Shown here piece by piece: positions 1 through 8,940 of a DNA stretch of 64,000 bases; the stretch's first letter is position 1; each line of letters begins with the position of its first letter. The notes beneath the pieces are model-generated. The model had not been told where the DNA came from. It saw only the letters and a program-made list of their open reading frames with translations, and did not search any database. Position numbers and translations under genes: made by a program. The stretch comes from Noviherbaspirillum pedocola (GTDB lineage: Bacteria > Pseudomonadota > Gammaproteobacteria > Burkholderiales > Burkholderiaceae_D). The stretch spans positions 434,001 through 498,000 of the forward strand of contig NZ_JAEPBG010000001.1 of NCBI RefSeq assembly GCF_016632335.1, written 5' to 3'.

Positions 1-563
1 AGGCAGATAAAGTCTTATCGGAATTAAACAGTCGACCAACGTTCCTAATGGTAGGGACAATTGAACCTCGTAAATGCCATCTCCAAGTCATTGAAGGGTT
101 TGAACAACTGTGGAACAAAGGTATTGATGTCAACTTGGTTATCGTTGGAAAGCATGGCTGGATGATGGAAAAATTAGTTGAATACCTTAGCAAACACTCA
201 GAACTGGGACGACGACTTTTTTGGCTTGAAGGGATCAGCGATGAATATCTGGAAAAAGTGTACGCAGTAAGTACTTGTTTGATTGCCGCGAGCGAAAACG
301 AGGGATTTGGATTGCCGTTAATTGAAGCATCTCAGCACGGGCTATCTATCATCGCGCGCGATATTCCGGTATTTCAAGAGGTTGCTGGCAACCATGCATT
401 TTACTTTTCCGGGTTTGCTCCTAAGGACATCGCCCACGCAGTCGATGACTGGCTAAGATTGAATGCAGAGGGTAAAGCGCCTCACTCTAGCAGGATGCCT
501 TGGCTGACATGGGAACAAAGTGCTAATCAGTTAATGGACGCTTTGCTACGGAAACGTCACTAG
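1..563 (+). CDS. GT4-family glycosyltransferase, C-terminal part (5' end outside window)
   Basis: The reading frame is open from the first bases of the window, so the gene begins upstream and only about 187 C-terminal residues are visible. They form the nucleotide-sugar-binding half of a GT-B fold glycosyltransferase. The typical strand VGTIEPRK opens the domain, and the EX7E-like signature ENEGFGLPLIEA lies about 80 residues later, followed by a short C-terminal helix region. Such enzymes transfer a sugar from an NDP-sugar to a growing surface glycan on the cytoplasmic face of the membrane. The next gene is also a GT4 enzyme and an rfb operon follows, which supports O-antigen or exopolysaccharide assembly. 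The donor and acceptor cannot be read from the sequence. Base composition is less GC-rich than the core genes further right. Confidence 0.85.
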   Translation, partial: ADKVLSELNSRPTFLMVGTIEPRKCHLQVIEGFEQLWNKGIDVNLVIVGKHGWMMEKLVEYLSKHSELGRRLFWLEGISDEYLEKVYAVSTCLIAASENEGFGLPLIEASQHGLSIIARDIPVFQEVAGNHAFYFSGFAPKDIAHAVDDWLRLNAEGKAPHSSRMPWLTWEQSANQLMDALLRKRH

Positions 564-685
564 TTTTGCTCAGCTTAACAGAAATACAGAACAGAATTAC
601 AAAGGCATGCTCTTAACAGCGTTGCTTGTCTAGCCTAGGTAGGTCCTACGCTTGCATGCCACTGTTTGAATTCCTAGACCTCTCC

Positions 686-1813
686 ATGCGCGTTCTTCAC
701 TTCTACCGTACCTACTTTCCCGACACTGTTGGCGGCGTCGAACAAGTCATCAACCAACTAGCTCGAGGTACTACGGCCCTCGGCATTGAGACCGAGGTAC
801 TGTCGCTGAGCAGTAAGCGCCACCAAGAGACGATCGAAATCGATGGCCACCTTGCCCATAGTGCCAAGCTGGATTTCCAGATCGCTTCTACCGGTTTTTC
901 AATCTCTGCCTTTTCCCGCTTCTCTGAACTGGCCCGCAAGGTGGATGTAGTTCACTACCATTTCCCGTGGCCGTTCATGGACTTGGTCCATCTCGCAACA
1001 AGGGTACGCAAGCCATCGGTCGTCACCTACCATTCGGACATCATCCGGCAGAAGCACCTGTTCAAAATCTACAAGCCGCTGAAGCAGCGCTTTCTCGCCA
1101 GTGTCGACCGCATCGTTGCAACTTCACCAAATTACCTTGAAACCAGCCATGTGTTGAACCGTTACCGCGACAAGACCGCGGTGATCCCCATTGGCTTAGA
1201 CAAAGGATCCTATCCTGCGCCGCCGGACGAACTGATCCAGCAATGGCGGGCACGCGTTGGCGACCGTTTCTTCCTATTCGTCGGCATGATCCGTTATTAC
1301 AAGGGTTTGCACATTTTGCTCGATGCGGTGAGGGATACGACCTTTCCGGTAGTCATCGTCGGCTCGGGGCCGGTCGAAGATGAACTTAAAGCGCAGGCGC
1401 GTCAGCTTAGGCTGACCAACGTGCATTTCCTCGGCACGATCTCGGAAGCTGACAAGGTGGCCTTGCTCAAGCTTTGCTATGCGCTGGTGTTCCCATCTCA
1501 CCTTCGCTCTGAGGCGTTCGGCGTGTCACTGCTGGAAGGCGCAATGTATGGCAAACCTTTGATTTCAAGTGAGATCGGCACCGGAACGACCTATATAAAT
1601 ATCGATCGGCAAACTGGCATCGTGGTTCCGCCCAGCGACCCGTCCGCGTTGCGCGCGGCGATGAAGCAGCTGTGGGACGACCCACAACATGCGCAGGCAA
1701 TGGGCCAAAACGGCGAGGTACGGTATTGGGAATATTTCACTGCGCAGAAGATGGCGGAAAGTTATGCAACGCTATATGAAAAAGTGCGGGCGGAGAAGAA
1801 CTTGATTGAGTAA
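686..1813 (+). CDS. GT4-family glycosyltransferase (mannosyltransferase-like)
   Basis: This is a 375-aa GT-B glycosyltransferase. The N-terminal Rossmann half starts with a loop containing DTVGGVEQVINQLARG, typical of GT4 acceptor domains. The C-terminal half starts at FVGMIRYYKGLHILLDAV and carries the EX7E motif in SEAFGVSLLEGAMYGKPL. I chose ATG 686 because family proteins begin directly with the first beta strand (MRVLHFYRTY). A TTG start at 626 would add 20 atypical residues. No strong ribosome binding site is visible. The protein resembles the WbaZ/RfaB type of LPS sugar transferases, but the sugar is unknown. It lies 123 bp after another GT4 gene on the same strand, so both probably act in the same surface-glycan pathway. 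Confidence 0.88.
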   Translation: MRVLHFYRTYFPDTVGGVEQVINQLARGTTALGIETEVLSLSSKRHQETIEIDGHLAHSAKLDFQIASTGFSISAFSRFSELARKVDVVHYHFPWPFMDLVHLATRVRKPSVVTYHSDIIRQKHLFKIYKPLKQRFLASVDRIVATSPNYLETSHVLNRYRDKTAVIPIGLDKGSYPAPPDELIQQWRARVGDRFFLFVGMIRYYKGLHILLDAVRDTTFPVVIVGSGPVEDELKAQARQLRLTNVHFLGTISEADKVALLKLCYALVFPSHLRSEAFGVSLLEGAMYGKPLISSEIGTGTTYINIDRQTGIVVPPSDPSALRAAMKQLWDDPQHAQAMGQNGEVRYWEYFTAQKMAESYATLYEKVRAEKNLIE

Positions 1814-2016
1814 AGGCACGGCCGAGGTCAACAGAAAAAATGGTAATGATTCCCAGCCGCCTCCACAAATCATTAAAAAACTTCCCAACAACCATAATGC
1901 CGAGATACACCACCCAGAATAAAAAGCAGCTCTAGATCGGAAAAAATAGAATACTTGTTATATGTCCAGACCATTTCCAAAATGGAAAATATTGATGACG
2001 CATGGAAGTGCTATCA

Positions 2017-3069
2017 ATGAACAATAACGGTTTTACAGCGCTTCGTCTGCTGGCGGCATACCTTGTCATCCTTACCCATAGTTTCGTGTTACTGCACGCT
2101 GGCCCCGACAATTTGGCCGAGCATGGGCTGCCTCAATGGAGCGACTTGGGTGTCACGGCATTTTTCTCTATAAGCGGCTATCTGATCTGCAAGGCGCTCC
2201 AGCGCAACCCCAACCCGATTGGGTATTTGAGAAACCGGGCACTTCGCATATTCCCTGGACTATTTGTACTTCTCGCCATTACGATTTTCGTTGTGGGCCC
2301 CCAGCTCTCTCCTAAGGGATACTGGAGCAACGACCCGCTGTGGTATTTCCAAAACCTCTCGCTTTACCTACTGTCGCCTTACTTGCCAGGAGTCTTTCAG
2401 GGAAACCCAGTTACCGTGGTAAATGGTTCCTTGTGGACGCTCGCGCACGAGGCGACGTGCTACTTACTGCTCCTCGCCATCTCTTGGGCCGGCGCTTTGA
2501 ATTGGCGCACGTTATTACTGGTTGTGGCCGGTTCTTACGTCATGCACATGAATGACATGATAGCCACGGATGCGAAATTTTTAGGAATAACAGCCCACCA
2601 TTTCTTACGCTTGTCCCTTTTTTTCTGGTCCGGCGCATTCCTAGCACTTATCACTTTACCCCGGAATATTCTTATATGGACTGCCGCATGCGCTATCACC
2701 ATAGCGCCATTTTTCATATATGGGAATTCACCAGACTGGCACGAAAAAGAATGGGCTCTAAAGCTTCTTTTCCCTTTTATCCTAATTTTTGCGGCGGAGA
2801 ATACGCCGAAACTCGCGTTTCTGAATAAATACGATATTTCCTACGGGATTTATATCTATAGCTTTTTGATCCAACAGATATTGGTAGCCAAATACGGTAC
2901 GCACATAAATCCAAAAACGTTGTCGATTTACACGGCATTAATTGCAACCCCGGTAGCCTATTTGCCTTGGATTTTTGTGGAAAAACCGGCACTTCGACTT
3001 AAGGCGAGAGCGATGCCGGCGCCGCCACCGCCGGAAGAAAGAAAAACTAGTGGGCTGGAGGTCGCTTAA
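2017..3069 (+). CDS. acyltransferase 3 family membrane protein (OafA/YrhL-like)
   Basis: This 350-aa integral membrane protein belongs to the acyltransferase 3 family, which moves acetyl or other acyl groups onto surface sugars across the inner membrane. The N-terminus has the family signature: a first helix followed by LTHSF, where the His is the catalytic candidate, then FFSISGYLICKAL and a conserved Arg segment NRALRIFPGL. About ten hydrophobic segments run through the protein, and the tail is short, Pro-rich and charged. ATG 2017 is preferred over ATG 2002 because GGAAG at 2004-2008 sits at good distance from it. Location between glycosyltransferases and the rhamnose operon suggests O-acetylation of the same polysaccharide. 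The substrate is inference. Confidence 0.9.
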   Translation: MNNNGFTALRLLAAYLVILTHSFVLLHAGPDNLAEHGLPQWSDLGVTAFFSISGYLICKALQRNPNPIGYLRNRALRIFPGLFVLLAITIFVVGPQLSPKGYWSNDPLWYFQNLSLYLLSPYLPGVFQGNPVTVVNGSLWTLAHEATCYLLLLAISWAGALNWRTLLLVVAGSYVMHMNDMIATDAKFLGITAHHFLRLSLFFWSGAFLALITLPRNILIWTAACAITIAPFFIYGNSPDWHEKEWALKLLFPFILIFAAENTPKLAFLNKYDISYGIYIYSFLIQQILVAKYGTHINPKTLSIYTALIATPVAYLPWIFVEKPALRLKARAMPAPPPPEERKTSGLEVA

Positions 3070-3436
3070 TTCCCGTTTGTCCACTTGCCACCACCGAGTT
3101 TATATTATGGATCACGCGAAAATTGCCGAACCGCTCCGGCAAATCGCGCCACGGGCTGCCTGCCCCCTAATGGTATAGAACCGCTTCCACAAGTAGGCGG
3201 TTATCCCTAACCTAAATAACTAAACACCTAAACAAGATATGGACCTTTTTTCATTGCAGCGTGCTTGTCCATCGCAGTGATGAATAGATGAGCCACCCGC
3301 TCTTGGGCATCGTACGCCTGTAGGCAATACTTCATGTCGATTCAATTTGCAGGCACAGCAACCATTGCCAAAGGCATACCGCCGCCGGCTGTACACGTTG
3401 CTGAATTGTTTAAGGCAATCGTACAGCTTCCATTCC
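3070..3436. other. intergenic region between convergent acyltransferase and rfbD genes
   Basis: These 367 bp lie between the stop codons of two convergent genes. No convincing ORF is present. A weak stem (AACCGC 3179-3184 with GCGGTT 3197-3202, 12-base loop) is visible but has no T-run, so I do not call it a terminator. Confidence 0.6.
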
Positions 3437-4303
3437 TTATTGCTGGCATAACAGCAAAGCAGACTCCCAATCAGGCAGGTGACAAAATTTTCTCATAAAC
3501 AATTCGCAGGAAAGTTTCGAGTTTTTTGGCCTTGGTGCCGCGACAGGATATTGCTCGGTTGTTATGGGCAGAAGACGTGGCTGTTCAGCTTGAGAATTTT
3601 GGAAAATTGTTTTTGCAAATCCGAACCAAGTAGTGGCTCCCTGTGCAGTCAGATGATAAACTCCCGCAGCTCCACGAAAATCCACTTTACCAGTAGTTCT
3701 ATTTAAATGCTGCGCAACAACATAGGCGGTTGCCTCAGCAATTGAGCGACTCCAAGTAGGTGCACCGCATTGATCATTAACAATACGAATCTCCTCGCGC
3801 TCTTTCGCAAGACGCAAGATAGTTTGCAGAAAGTTTTTTCCCCTTGCACCGTATACCCAACTAGTACGAAATATAAGGTGATTACTTCCAGCAACCCTCA
3901 CCGCGTCTTCCCCCGCCAATTTGGACTTTCCATACACATTCAGCGGATTCGGCGCATCATTTTCGGTGTAAGCTCCGTCCTTAGTGCCGTCAAACACATA
4001 ATCGGTCGAGTAATGAATCATTGCTGCACCGATTTTCTCCGCTTCCTCCGCCATGATTCCGGGAGCGACCCCATTAATTAGCATGGCAAGATCGGGCTCG
4101 CTTTCCGCCTTGTCCACCGTCGTATATGCGGCCGGATTAATGATGATATCAGGCCGTGTCTCGCGAATCACGGATCGTATTTCGTCACGATTGGCCAGAT
4201 CCATTTGCGCACGATCAAGGCTGACAATCGTCCCGAGATGTTGAAGACTCCGCTCCAGCTCGTATCCGACTTGACCGTTTTTTCCCGTCAATAAAATTTT
4301 CAT
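3437..4303 (-). CDS. rfbD: dTDP-4-dehydrorhamnose reductase
   Basis: The 288-aa product is an NAD(P)H-dependent short-chain dehydrogenase/reductase that makes dTDP-L-rhamnose, the last step of the pathway. The N-terminal nucleotide-binding motif is GKNGQVGYELERSL. The catalytic YxxxK is in NVYGKSKLAGE, and STDYVFDG and FRTSWVYG are further family signatures. The start at 4303 gives the canonical MKILLTG N-terminus and an ATGA overlap with the rfbC stop codon, so translation is probably coupled. A longer frame up to 4381 would run inside rfbC and is rejected. It is the last gene of the rfbBACD operon. Length matches the family. Confidence 0.95.
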   Translation of the reverse strand: MKILLTGKNGQVGYELERSLQHLGTIVSLDRAQMDLANRDEIRSVIRETRPDIIINPAAYTTVDKAESEPDLAMLINGVAPGIMAEEAEKIGAAMIHYSTDYVFDGTKDGAYTENDAPNPLNVYGKSKLAGEDAVRVAGSNHLIFRTSWVYGARGKNFLQTILRLAKEREEIRIVNDQCGAPTWSRSIAEATAYVVAQHLNRTTGKVDFRGAAGVYHLTAQGATTWFGFAKTIFQNSQAEQPRLLPITTEQYPVAAPRPKNSKLSCELFMRKFCHLPDWESALLLCQQ

Positions 4304-4845
4304 TGATAAATCTCGGCATCGCGGAGCAACACCGCGTTCTGGTCCTTTGCGGACAATAATGGCGGCGATGAAAATGGCCATTCGATGGCGATTTCCGGAT
4401 CATTCCAGGCAACCGAGCGCTCGTTTTCAGGCGCCCAATAATCTGTGGTCTTGTACAGGAATTCCGCATATTCGCTGGTGACGACAAATCCATGCGCAAA
4501 ACCGACGGGTATCCACAACTGGCGCTTGTTTTCTGAAGAGAGGTAGACGCCAACCCATTTGCCGAAAGTCGGCGAGCCCTTTCTGATGTCTACCGCCACG
4601 TCGTAAACTTCGCCAAGGATGACCCGTACGAGTTTTCCCTGCGGCTGCTGAACTTGGTAATGCAGTCCGCGCAATACGTTTTTCGCTGAGCGCGAATGGT
4701 TGTCCTGAACAAAATATGCCGAAGTTCCAGTCAATTCCCGGAATTTCCGCTCATTGAAGCTTTCAAAAAAAAACCCGCGGTCATCGCCAAAGACCGTCGG
4801 CTCGATGATCTTCACTTCGGGAATCGCTGTAGAAAAAATTTGCAT
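4300..4845 (-). CDS. rfbC: dTDP-4-dehydrorhamnose 3,5-epimerase
   Basis: The 181-aa protein is a cupin-fold epimerase that converts dTDP-4-dehydro-6-deoxyglucose to dTDP-4-dehydrorhamnose. It begins PEVKIIEPTVFGDDRGFFFESF, the usual RmlC start. The active-site segments are QDNHSRSAKNVLRGLHYQ (catalytic His in LRGLHYQ) and the DVAVDIRKGSPTFGKW region, and IPVGFAHGF is also diagnostic. Length is normal for the family. It lies 33 bp downstream of rfbA and overlaps rfbD by 4 bp, consistent with a single transcript. The dTDP-rhamnose produced is used for LPS, capsule or glycolipid assembly in the cytoplasm. Confidence 0.96.
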   Translation of the reverse strand: MQIFSTAIPEVKIIEPTVFGDDRGFFFESFNERKFRELTGTSAYFVQDNHSRSAKNVLRGLHYQVQQPQGKLVRVILGEVYDVAVDIRKGSPTFGKWVGVYLSSENKRQLWIPVGFAHGFVVTSEYAEFLYKTTDYWAPENERSVAWNDPEIAIEWPFSSPPLLSAKDQNAVLLRDAEIYQ

Positions 4846-4878
4846 AAGTTTGGTTAATCCGAATCCGTGCGCCTTACA

Positions 4879-5778
4879 TCAGTAAACTTTTTCGTGCAAC
4901 AAACGCAGCAGATATTGCCCATATCCGTTTTTCTTCAAAGGCTGTGCCAGGCGTTCCAGTTGCGCGGCATCGATATACTGCCGTCGATAAGCGATTTCCT
5001 CCGGACATGCCACCTTCAATCCCTGCCTTTTTTCTATCGTTGCAATAAAATGCGATGCATCCAGCAGCGATTCATGCGTGCCGGTATCGAGCCATGCAAT
5101 ACCTCGGCCCATCAGTTCGACGTTCAGCGTGCCGTGCTCGAGATAGAAGCGATTGACGTCGGTAATTTCAAGTTCACCGCGGGCAGATGGCCGAATTTCC
5201 GATGCAACGTCGCATACCTGGTTGTCATAGAAATACAAACCTGTCACTGCATAATTGGATTTCGGCTGTGCGGGTTTTTCTTCAATGCTTACGGCCCGCT
5301 TCTTGTCGTCGAAGCCGACAACGCCATATCGTTCCGGGTCTTGCACATGATAGGCAAATACGGTCGAGCCATCCACGCGTGCATCGGCTTCGCGCAATTG
5401 CGGCTCCAAGTCATGGCCATAAAAAATGTTATCGCCAAGAATCAGGGTCGACGCATTATTGCCTACGAATTCACGACCAATAATGAAAGCCTGCGCGAGA
5501 CCATCCGGCGATGGCTGTTGCGTATACTGGAGATTGATTCCCCACTGACTGCCATCACCAAGAAGCTCAGCGAATCGCGGCAAGTCTTGAGGGGTCGAAA
5601 TGATGAGGACTTCCCTGATTCCGGCGAGCATCAGCGTGGTCAGCGGATAGTAAATCATCGGCTTGTCGTAAACCGGCAGCAATTGCTTGGAAACGGATGT
5701 GGTAACCGGATACAGGCGCGTTCCAGAACCGCCGGCCAGAATGATTCCCCTGCGCTGCGTTTGCGATATCAAATTCAT
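4879..5778 (-). CDS. rfbA: glucose-1-phosphate thymidylyltransferase
   Basis: This 299-aa nucleotidyltransferase makes dTDP-glucose from dTTP and glucose-1-phosphate, the first committed step to dTDP-L-rhamnose. The signature loop [16 protein letters not shown] is at residues 11-26 and includes the pyrophosphorylase G-x-[19 protein letters not shown] and [11 protein letters not shown] (metal-binding Asp) follow, and the sugar-binding region shows [20 protein letters not shown]. Length fits RmlA. The ATG overlaps the rfbB stop by 4 bp (ATGA), so the two genes are translationally coupled in the order rfbB-rfbA-rfbC-rfbD. Confidence 0.97.
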   Translation of the reverse strand: MNLISQTQRRGIILAGGSGTRLYPVTTSVSKQLLPVYDKPMIYYPLTTLMLAGIREVLIISTPQDLPRFAELLGDGSQWGINLQYTQQPSPDGLAQAFIIGREFVGNNASTLILGDNIFYGHDLEPQLREADARVDGSTVFAYHVQDPERYGVVGFDDKKRAVSIEEKPAQPKSNYAVTGLYFYDNQVCDVASEIRPSARGELEITDVNRFYLEHGTLNVELMGRGIAWLDTGTHESLLDASHFIATIEKRQGLKVACPEEIAYRRQYIDAAQLERLAQPLKKNGYGQYLLRLLHEKVY

Positions 5779-6857
5779 TCGACGGCCTCCGAGACGCTGC
5801 GTTGGTTATAATTTCTGTCTATCCAGCTCTGATATTCGCCGGACTGGACATTGCGAACCCAGTCCTCGTTTTCCAAATACCATTGCACCGTTTTGCGCAG
5901 CCCGGTCTGGAATGTTTCCCTCGGGCGCCAACCTAATTCCCTTTCGATCTTCCGAGCATCGATTGCATAGCGACGATCATGGCCCGGGCGGTCGGTGACA
6001 TAGGTAATCTGCTCGCGGTAGCTTCCACCTTGCGCGCGCGGATCGATTTCATCGAGCAGGTCGCAGATGGTGTGCACCACTTCCAGATTGGTCTTTTCAT
6101 TCCAGCCACCGACGTTATAGGTCTCCCCCACTCTGCCTGCCGCCAGCACGCTTCGTATCGCGGCACAGTGATCGCTGACATAAAGCCAATCCCGTATCTG
6201 CTGGCCGTCGCCATAGATGGGCAATGGCTTGCCGGCACGGGCATTGGCGATGATCAACGGGATCAGTTTTTCCGGAAAATGGAAAGGACCGTAATTGTTC
6301 GAGCAATTCGTCGTCAACGTCGGCAATACATAGGTGTGGAAATACGCCCTCACTAAGTGGTCGGATGCCGCTTTCGACGCGGAATACGGACTATTTGGCT
6401 CATAAGCCTTAGTTTCGCTAAACGGAGGATCGCCTGGCCCAAGAGATCCATAGACTTCGTCCGTGGAGACGTGAAGGAAACGGAAATTGTCGCGTTCGGC
6501 TCCTGTCAACGTGGACTGATACGCCCGGGCTGCTTCCAGCAGCGTGAAAGTGCCGTTGACATTGGTTTGCACAAAGGCCGCTGGCGCATGGATTGATCGG
6601 TCGACATGGCTTTCCGCTGCAAAGTGGACGATTGCGCGGGGCTTGTGCTGCTTTAGCAGTTCCGCCACCAAAGCTCCGTCGCAGATATCACCGCGAACGA
6701 ATATGTGCCGCGGATTATCGGCAACCGAGGCGAGATTTGCCATGTTTCCCGAATAAGTCAGTTTGTCGAGATTGACTACGCCTTCAGCTTCGGTATCTAA
6801 CCAATCCAGAACAAAATTCGAGCCGATAAAGCCTGCACCTCCTGTTACCAGAATCAT
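5775..6857 (-). CDS. rfbB: dTDP-glucose 4,6-dehydratase
   Basis: This 360-aa extended SDR enzyme oxidises and dehydrates dTDP-glucose to dTDP-4-dehydro-6-deoxyglucose, using a tightly bound NAD. The Rossmann motif is [15 protein letters not shown]. The active-site Asp-Glu pair is in [11 protein letters not shown] and the catalytic YxxxK in [26 protein letters not shown] and [14 protein letters not shown] are also family signatures. I start at ATG 6857, preceded by an AGAGG box eight bases upstream; an alternative ATG at 6878 would add seven residues before the Rossmann strand. It is the first gene of the rfbBACD operon, transcribed leftwards. Confidence 0.96.
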   Translation of the reverse strand: MILVTGGAGFIGSNFVLDWLDTEAEGVVNLDKLTYSGNMANLASVADNPRHIFVRGDICDGALVAELLKQHKPRAIVHFAAESHVDRSIHAPAAFVQTNVNGTFTLLEAARAYQSTLTGAERDNFRFLHVSTDEVYGSLGPGDPPFSETKAYEPNSPYSASKAASDHLVRAYFHTYVLPTLTTNCSNNYGPFHFPEKLIPLIIANARAGKPLPIYGDGQQIRDWLYVSDHCAAIRSVLAAGRVGETYNVGGWNEKTNLEVVHTICDLLDEIDPRAQGGSYREQITYVTDRPGHDRRYAIDARKIERELGWRPRETFQTGLRKTVQWYLENEDWVRNVQSGEYQSWIDRNYNQRSVSEAVE

Positions 6858-6991
6858 ATTTTTGCCTCTTTTAAACAATAATCTGCAACACCGTCCGCAT
6901 TTCCCGTTGATTGGGGACGTTCAAATCAAAACTGCATAACAGGACGTTAAAGAGCTTAGTCCATTTAGTTGCCTAAAGTAAATAGTTAATC

Positions 6992-7273
6992 TCAAAAATG
7001 GCACACGAAACGCTTGCTTTGCAAAGGCACTGCACTTCTTACGTCATTATTGACGCTACGAACTGCTTGGTTCAGGCGGTTGATTTGCAAAGCCATTCTT
7101 TGCGCATCTGCCAGACCAGTGGCATCGCCTTTCGCACTATTATTGCGCAGACCAGAGGAGAGGCGCTGCACGGAAATCTGCAAGCTCGCTCGGGAAAATT
7201 CAAACGACGCTGAGGGTCGCTGGGGCGCTTGCCGCAAAAATTTATCGATATTCGCATTGATATCAATCTGCAA
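6992..7273 (-). pseudogene. flagellin N-terminal fragment (fliC remnant)
   Basis: This 93-codon frame encodes the conserved N-terminal D0/D1 helix of flagellin: VQRLSSGLRNNSAKGDATGL is close to the family signature QRLSSGLRINSAKDDAAGLA, and QRMALQINRLNQAVRSVNND continues the helix. The similarity stops abruptly where NDGISLAQTAEGAL would follow; the frame then reads through about ten unrelated residues to a stop. The extreme N-terminus is also altered. Intact flagellins are roughly 250-500 aa, so this is a broken remnant with no export-competent structure. Substitutions at conserved positions (K-D-D to K-G-D, AIADRM to ADAQRM) suggest long relaxed selection. It sits about 135 bp upstream of rfbB on the same strand. 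Confidence 0.75.
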
Positions 7274-7621
7274 ACCGTTTAGTGTGAGGATTCATAAATA
7301 ACGTTTAAAAACATATAGTTATGAAAATTTCGCATCATCTTCAACACCATCCTGTACCTGAGAAGATCTCTTCGGCTATACCCTTCTGGGAACCCAAATT
7401 TTTACTCGCTAAGTACGATTGCTTGCGCGCCTGCCCTCATACGGTCCGCTCTTTTAATCATCAATCTGCCGGCGGCAAGACACCAGGCAATGGTGGCAGT
7501 GGGTCATTCCAACAAGCATCGTTTTTTGCAGCAGGCAGCGGTCCCTTTTCTTCCGACTCGCAGCTTGGGCATTGGCCGCACCGATCAGTTTGGATCCATC
7601 TCAGCCTTTAGGCAACGTGAG
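7274..7621. other. gene-poor stretch at the left edge of the accessory strip
   Basis: About 350 bp of moderate GC lie between the flagellin fragment and the first small orphan ORF. Short frames exist on both strands, but none has a plausible start with a ribosome binding site or a recognisable motif. It is probably eroded accessory DNA. Confidence 0.5.
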
Positions 7622-7795
7622 ATGTGCAATCCGATTGTCCCTATTGCAAGGATTCGTGCAGCCGCTGAAGAAGCGGTCCGGTCGGGAAAGACTGTCCATG
7701 ACTGCCCGCCCGAATTCGACTTTGCCGAAGTGGTCTGGAAAGGAGAATACTGGTTTGCCCATTATGAATACACCTACTGCAAGCCCACCAATTAA
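7622..7795 (+). CDS. small hypothetical protein (57 aa)
   Basis: The frame from ATG 7622 encodes 57 residues beginning MCNPIVPIARIRAAAEEA and ending in an acidic-aromatic tail (VVWKGEYWFAHYEYTY). The residue mix is that of a soluble small protein and differs from the shuffled look of shadow frames. The frame is open further upstream to 7490, but that part has no protein-like character, so I prefer 7622. I do not recognise the family. It precedes a phage-like cassette on the same strand and could be its first small gene. Confidence 0.4.
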   Translation: MCNPIVPIARIRAAAEEAVRSGKTVHDCPPEFDFAEVVWKGEYWFAHYEYTYCKPTN

Positions 7796-7883
7796 TGGCT
7801 CTGTGCACCATCGCATACCGAGCCACAAGCGGTGCCAGAGGTTACGGCAAGGCACAGTGCACATGAACTCTGTTATGAGGTAA

Positions 7884-8063
7884 AGCCACTTTGGATCGCA
7901 GAACACGTCGGCGCATGCCCGCTCGGACAACACGGATGCGGCGACGTATCCGCACAGGTTTCAAGCATCAAAGCTCACTGACGAGCGGGTTTTCAGCGCG
8001 CCGACTGTCATCGACGAATTTCGGGACTCCGCCAAATGGGAAGTATTCACCATGGAAGGATAG
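7884..8063 (+). pseudogene. fragment of a small accessory protein without a start codon
   Basis: One + strand frame is open from 7884 to the TAG at 8061-8063. Its last 45 residues look protein-like (for example PHRFQASKLTDERVFSAP and EFRDSAKWEVFTMEG). No ATG, GTG or TTG occurs in frame before the final residues, and a stop lies at 7881. It may be the 3' part of a gene broken by a frameshift or deletion. It ends four bases before the next micro-ORF. The assignment is tentative. Confidence 0.3.
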
Positions 8064-8067
8064 CAAT

Positions 8068-8145
8068 ATGAAACGAAGAAACGTCATGTACCAAACAGAC
8101 GAGCACCTGGTCGGCGCACGCGCGCCTTATCAGGGCGAGCGATAG
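8068..8145 (+). CDS. possible 25-aa micro-ORF of the phage-like cassette
   Basis: A 25-codon ORF (start MKRRNVMYQTDEH) is preceded by GGAAGGA at 8054-8060, a good ribosome binding site seven bases from the ATG. It begins four bases after one frame ends and stops eight bases before the next ORF, as in tightly packed phage gene runs. Its function is unknown, and it may serve only for translational coupling. Confidence 0.3.
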   Translation: MKRRNVMYQTDEHLVGARAPYQGER

Positions 8146-8153
8146 GGGACGCC

Positions 8154-8393
8154 ATGGGGGATGTAGCAAATTTCTTTCAAGAACAGCAGGATTTCAGGCA
8201 GCAACAAGAACTGGAAGAACAGGAGTACCACGAGTGGAGCGAACAACACAATCAGAAGGGCCAAGAGCATGAGCATTTCTACAGTCATCCTTGGCGAGTC
8301 CGGCAGCGGCAAAACAGCCAGTCTACGCAACATGAATCCAGCCGACACGCTACTGATTCAGGTAGTAAAGAAGCCTCTTCCCTTCCGGTCTAG
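8154..8393 (+). CDS. small Gln/Glu-rich hypothetical protein overlapping the P-loop ATPase gene
   Basis: This 79-codon ORF has an AGGGGA box at 8144-8149, five bases upstream of ATG 8154. The first 40 residues are strongly Gln/Glu/His-rich (FFQEQQDFRQQQELEEQEYH) and probably helical. From 8269 the frame overlaps the following ATPase gene in another register, and the last 40 residues look like shadow sequence. The original protein may have ended near 8270 and been extended by a small frameshift. I do not recognise a family. Its position directly before a phage recombination/replication pair suggests an early phage gene. Confidence 0.4.
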   Translation: MGDVANFFQEQQDFRQQQELEEQEYHEWSEQHNQKGQEHEHFYSHPWRVRQRQNSQSTQHESSRHATDSGSKEASSLPV

Positions 8394-8940
8394 GGGCTGG
8401 TCATACTTCAATGTAGAAAACCCGACGGGAAACATCTTCGTCAGTGACGCCTGGGATACGATCGCCGCCCTCATGCGCAAGACCAAGCGTAAAGCAATTG
8501 TCGTAGACGACTTTCAGTACGTACTTGCCAATGAATTCATGCGCCGTTCTGACGAGCGCGGCTTCGACAAATTCACCGAAATCGCCAGGCATGCCTGGGA
8601 ATTATTTAACACTGCTAACACCCTGGCGGACGATGTCCGGGTCTACCTGCTCAGCCATACCCAAACCAGCGAACAGGGCGACATCAGGATTAAAACCATT
8701 GGCAAGCTACTGGACGAGAAAATCACGCCAGAAGGACTGTTCACCATTGTCATGCGCACCGTCGTCACCGACAAGGATTACTTCTTCAGCACAAGAAACA
8801 ACGGCCGTGACACGGTGAAGACGCCTATCGGGCTCTTTGCTTCGGAGCGCATCCCGAACGATCTGGCAGCGGTCGATGCGCTGATCTCTGAATACTACGA
8901 GCTGCTCCCCGAAACCCAGCGACATCCACGGACACCATAA
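8269..8940 (+). CDS. phage-type P-loop ATP-binding protein (AAA_24 / Sak4-like)
   Basis: The 223-aa protein starts directly with a beta strand and Walker A motif (VILGESGSGKTASLRN, residues 6-21). A Walker B strand, KAIVVDDFQYV, lies near residue 75, and HTQTSEQGDIRIKTIGKLL carries a likely sensor region. Short single-domain ATPases of this type occur in temperate phages next to replication or single-strand annealing genes (AAA_24 / Sak4-like RecA-fold proteins). The stop overlaps the next ATG as TAATG, so it is translationally coupled to an HTH replication protein. This supports a remnant phage recombination/replication module. It appears intact. The exact biochemical role is inferred from family and context. 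Confidence 0.7.
   Translation: MSISTVILGESGSGKTASLRNMNPADTLLIQVVKKPLPFRSRGWSYFNVENPTGNIFVSDAWDTIAALMRKTKRKAIVVDDFQYVLANEFMRRSDERGFDKFTEIARHAWELFNTANTLADDVRVYLLSHTQTSEQGDIRIKTIGKLLDEKITPEGLFTIVMRTVVTDKDYFFSTRNNGRDTVKTPIGLFASERIPNDLAAVDALISEYYELLPETQRHPRTP

Noticed and set aside
3179-3202. Short stem between the acyltransferase gene and rfbD as terminator
   Set aside because: Only six pairs, a 12-base loop and no T-run.
4867-5811. 314-codon + strand frame opposite rfbA
   Set aside because: It mirrors the well-supported rfbA gene and has no recognisable domain.
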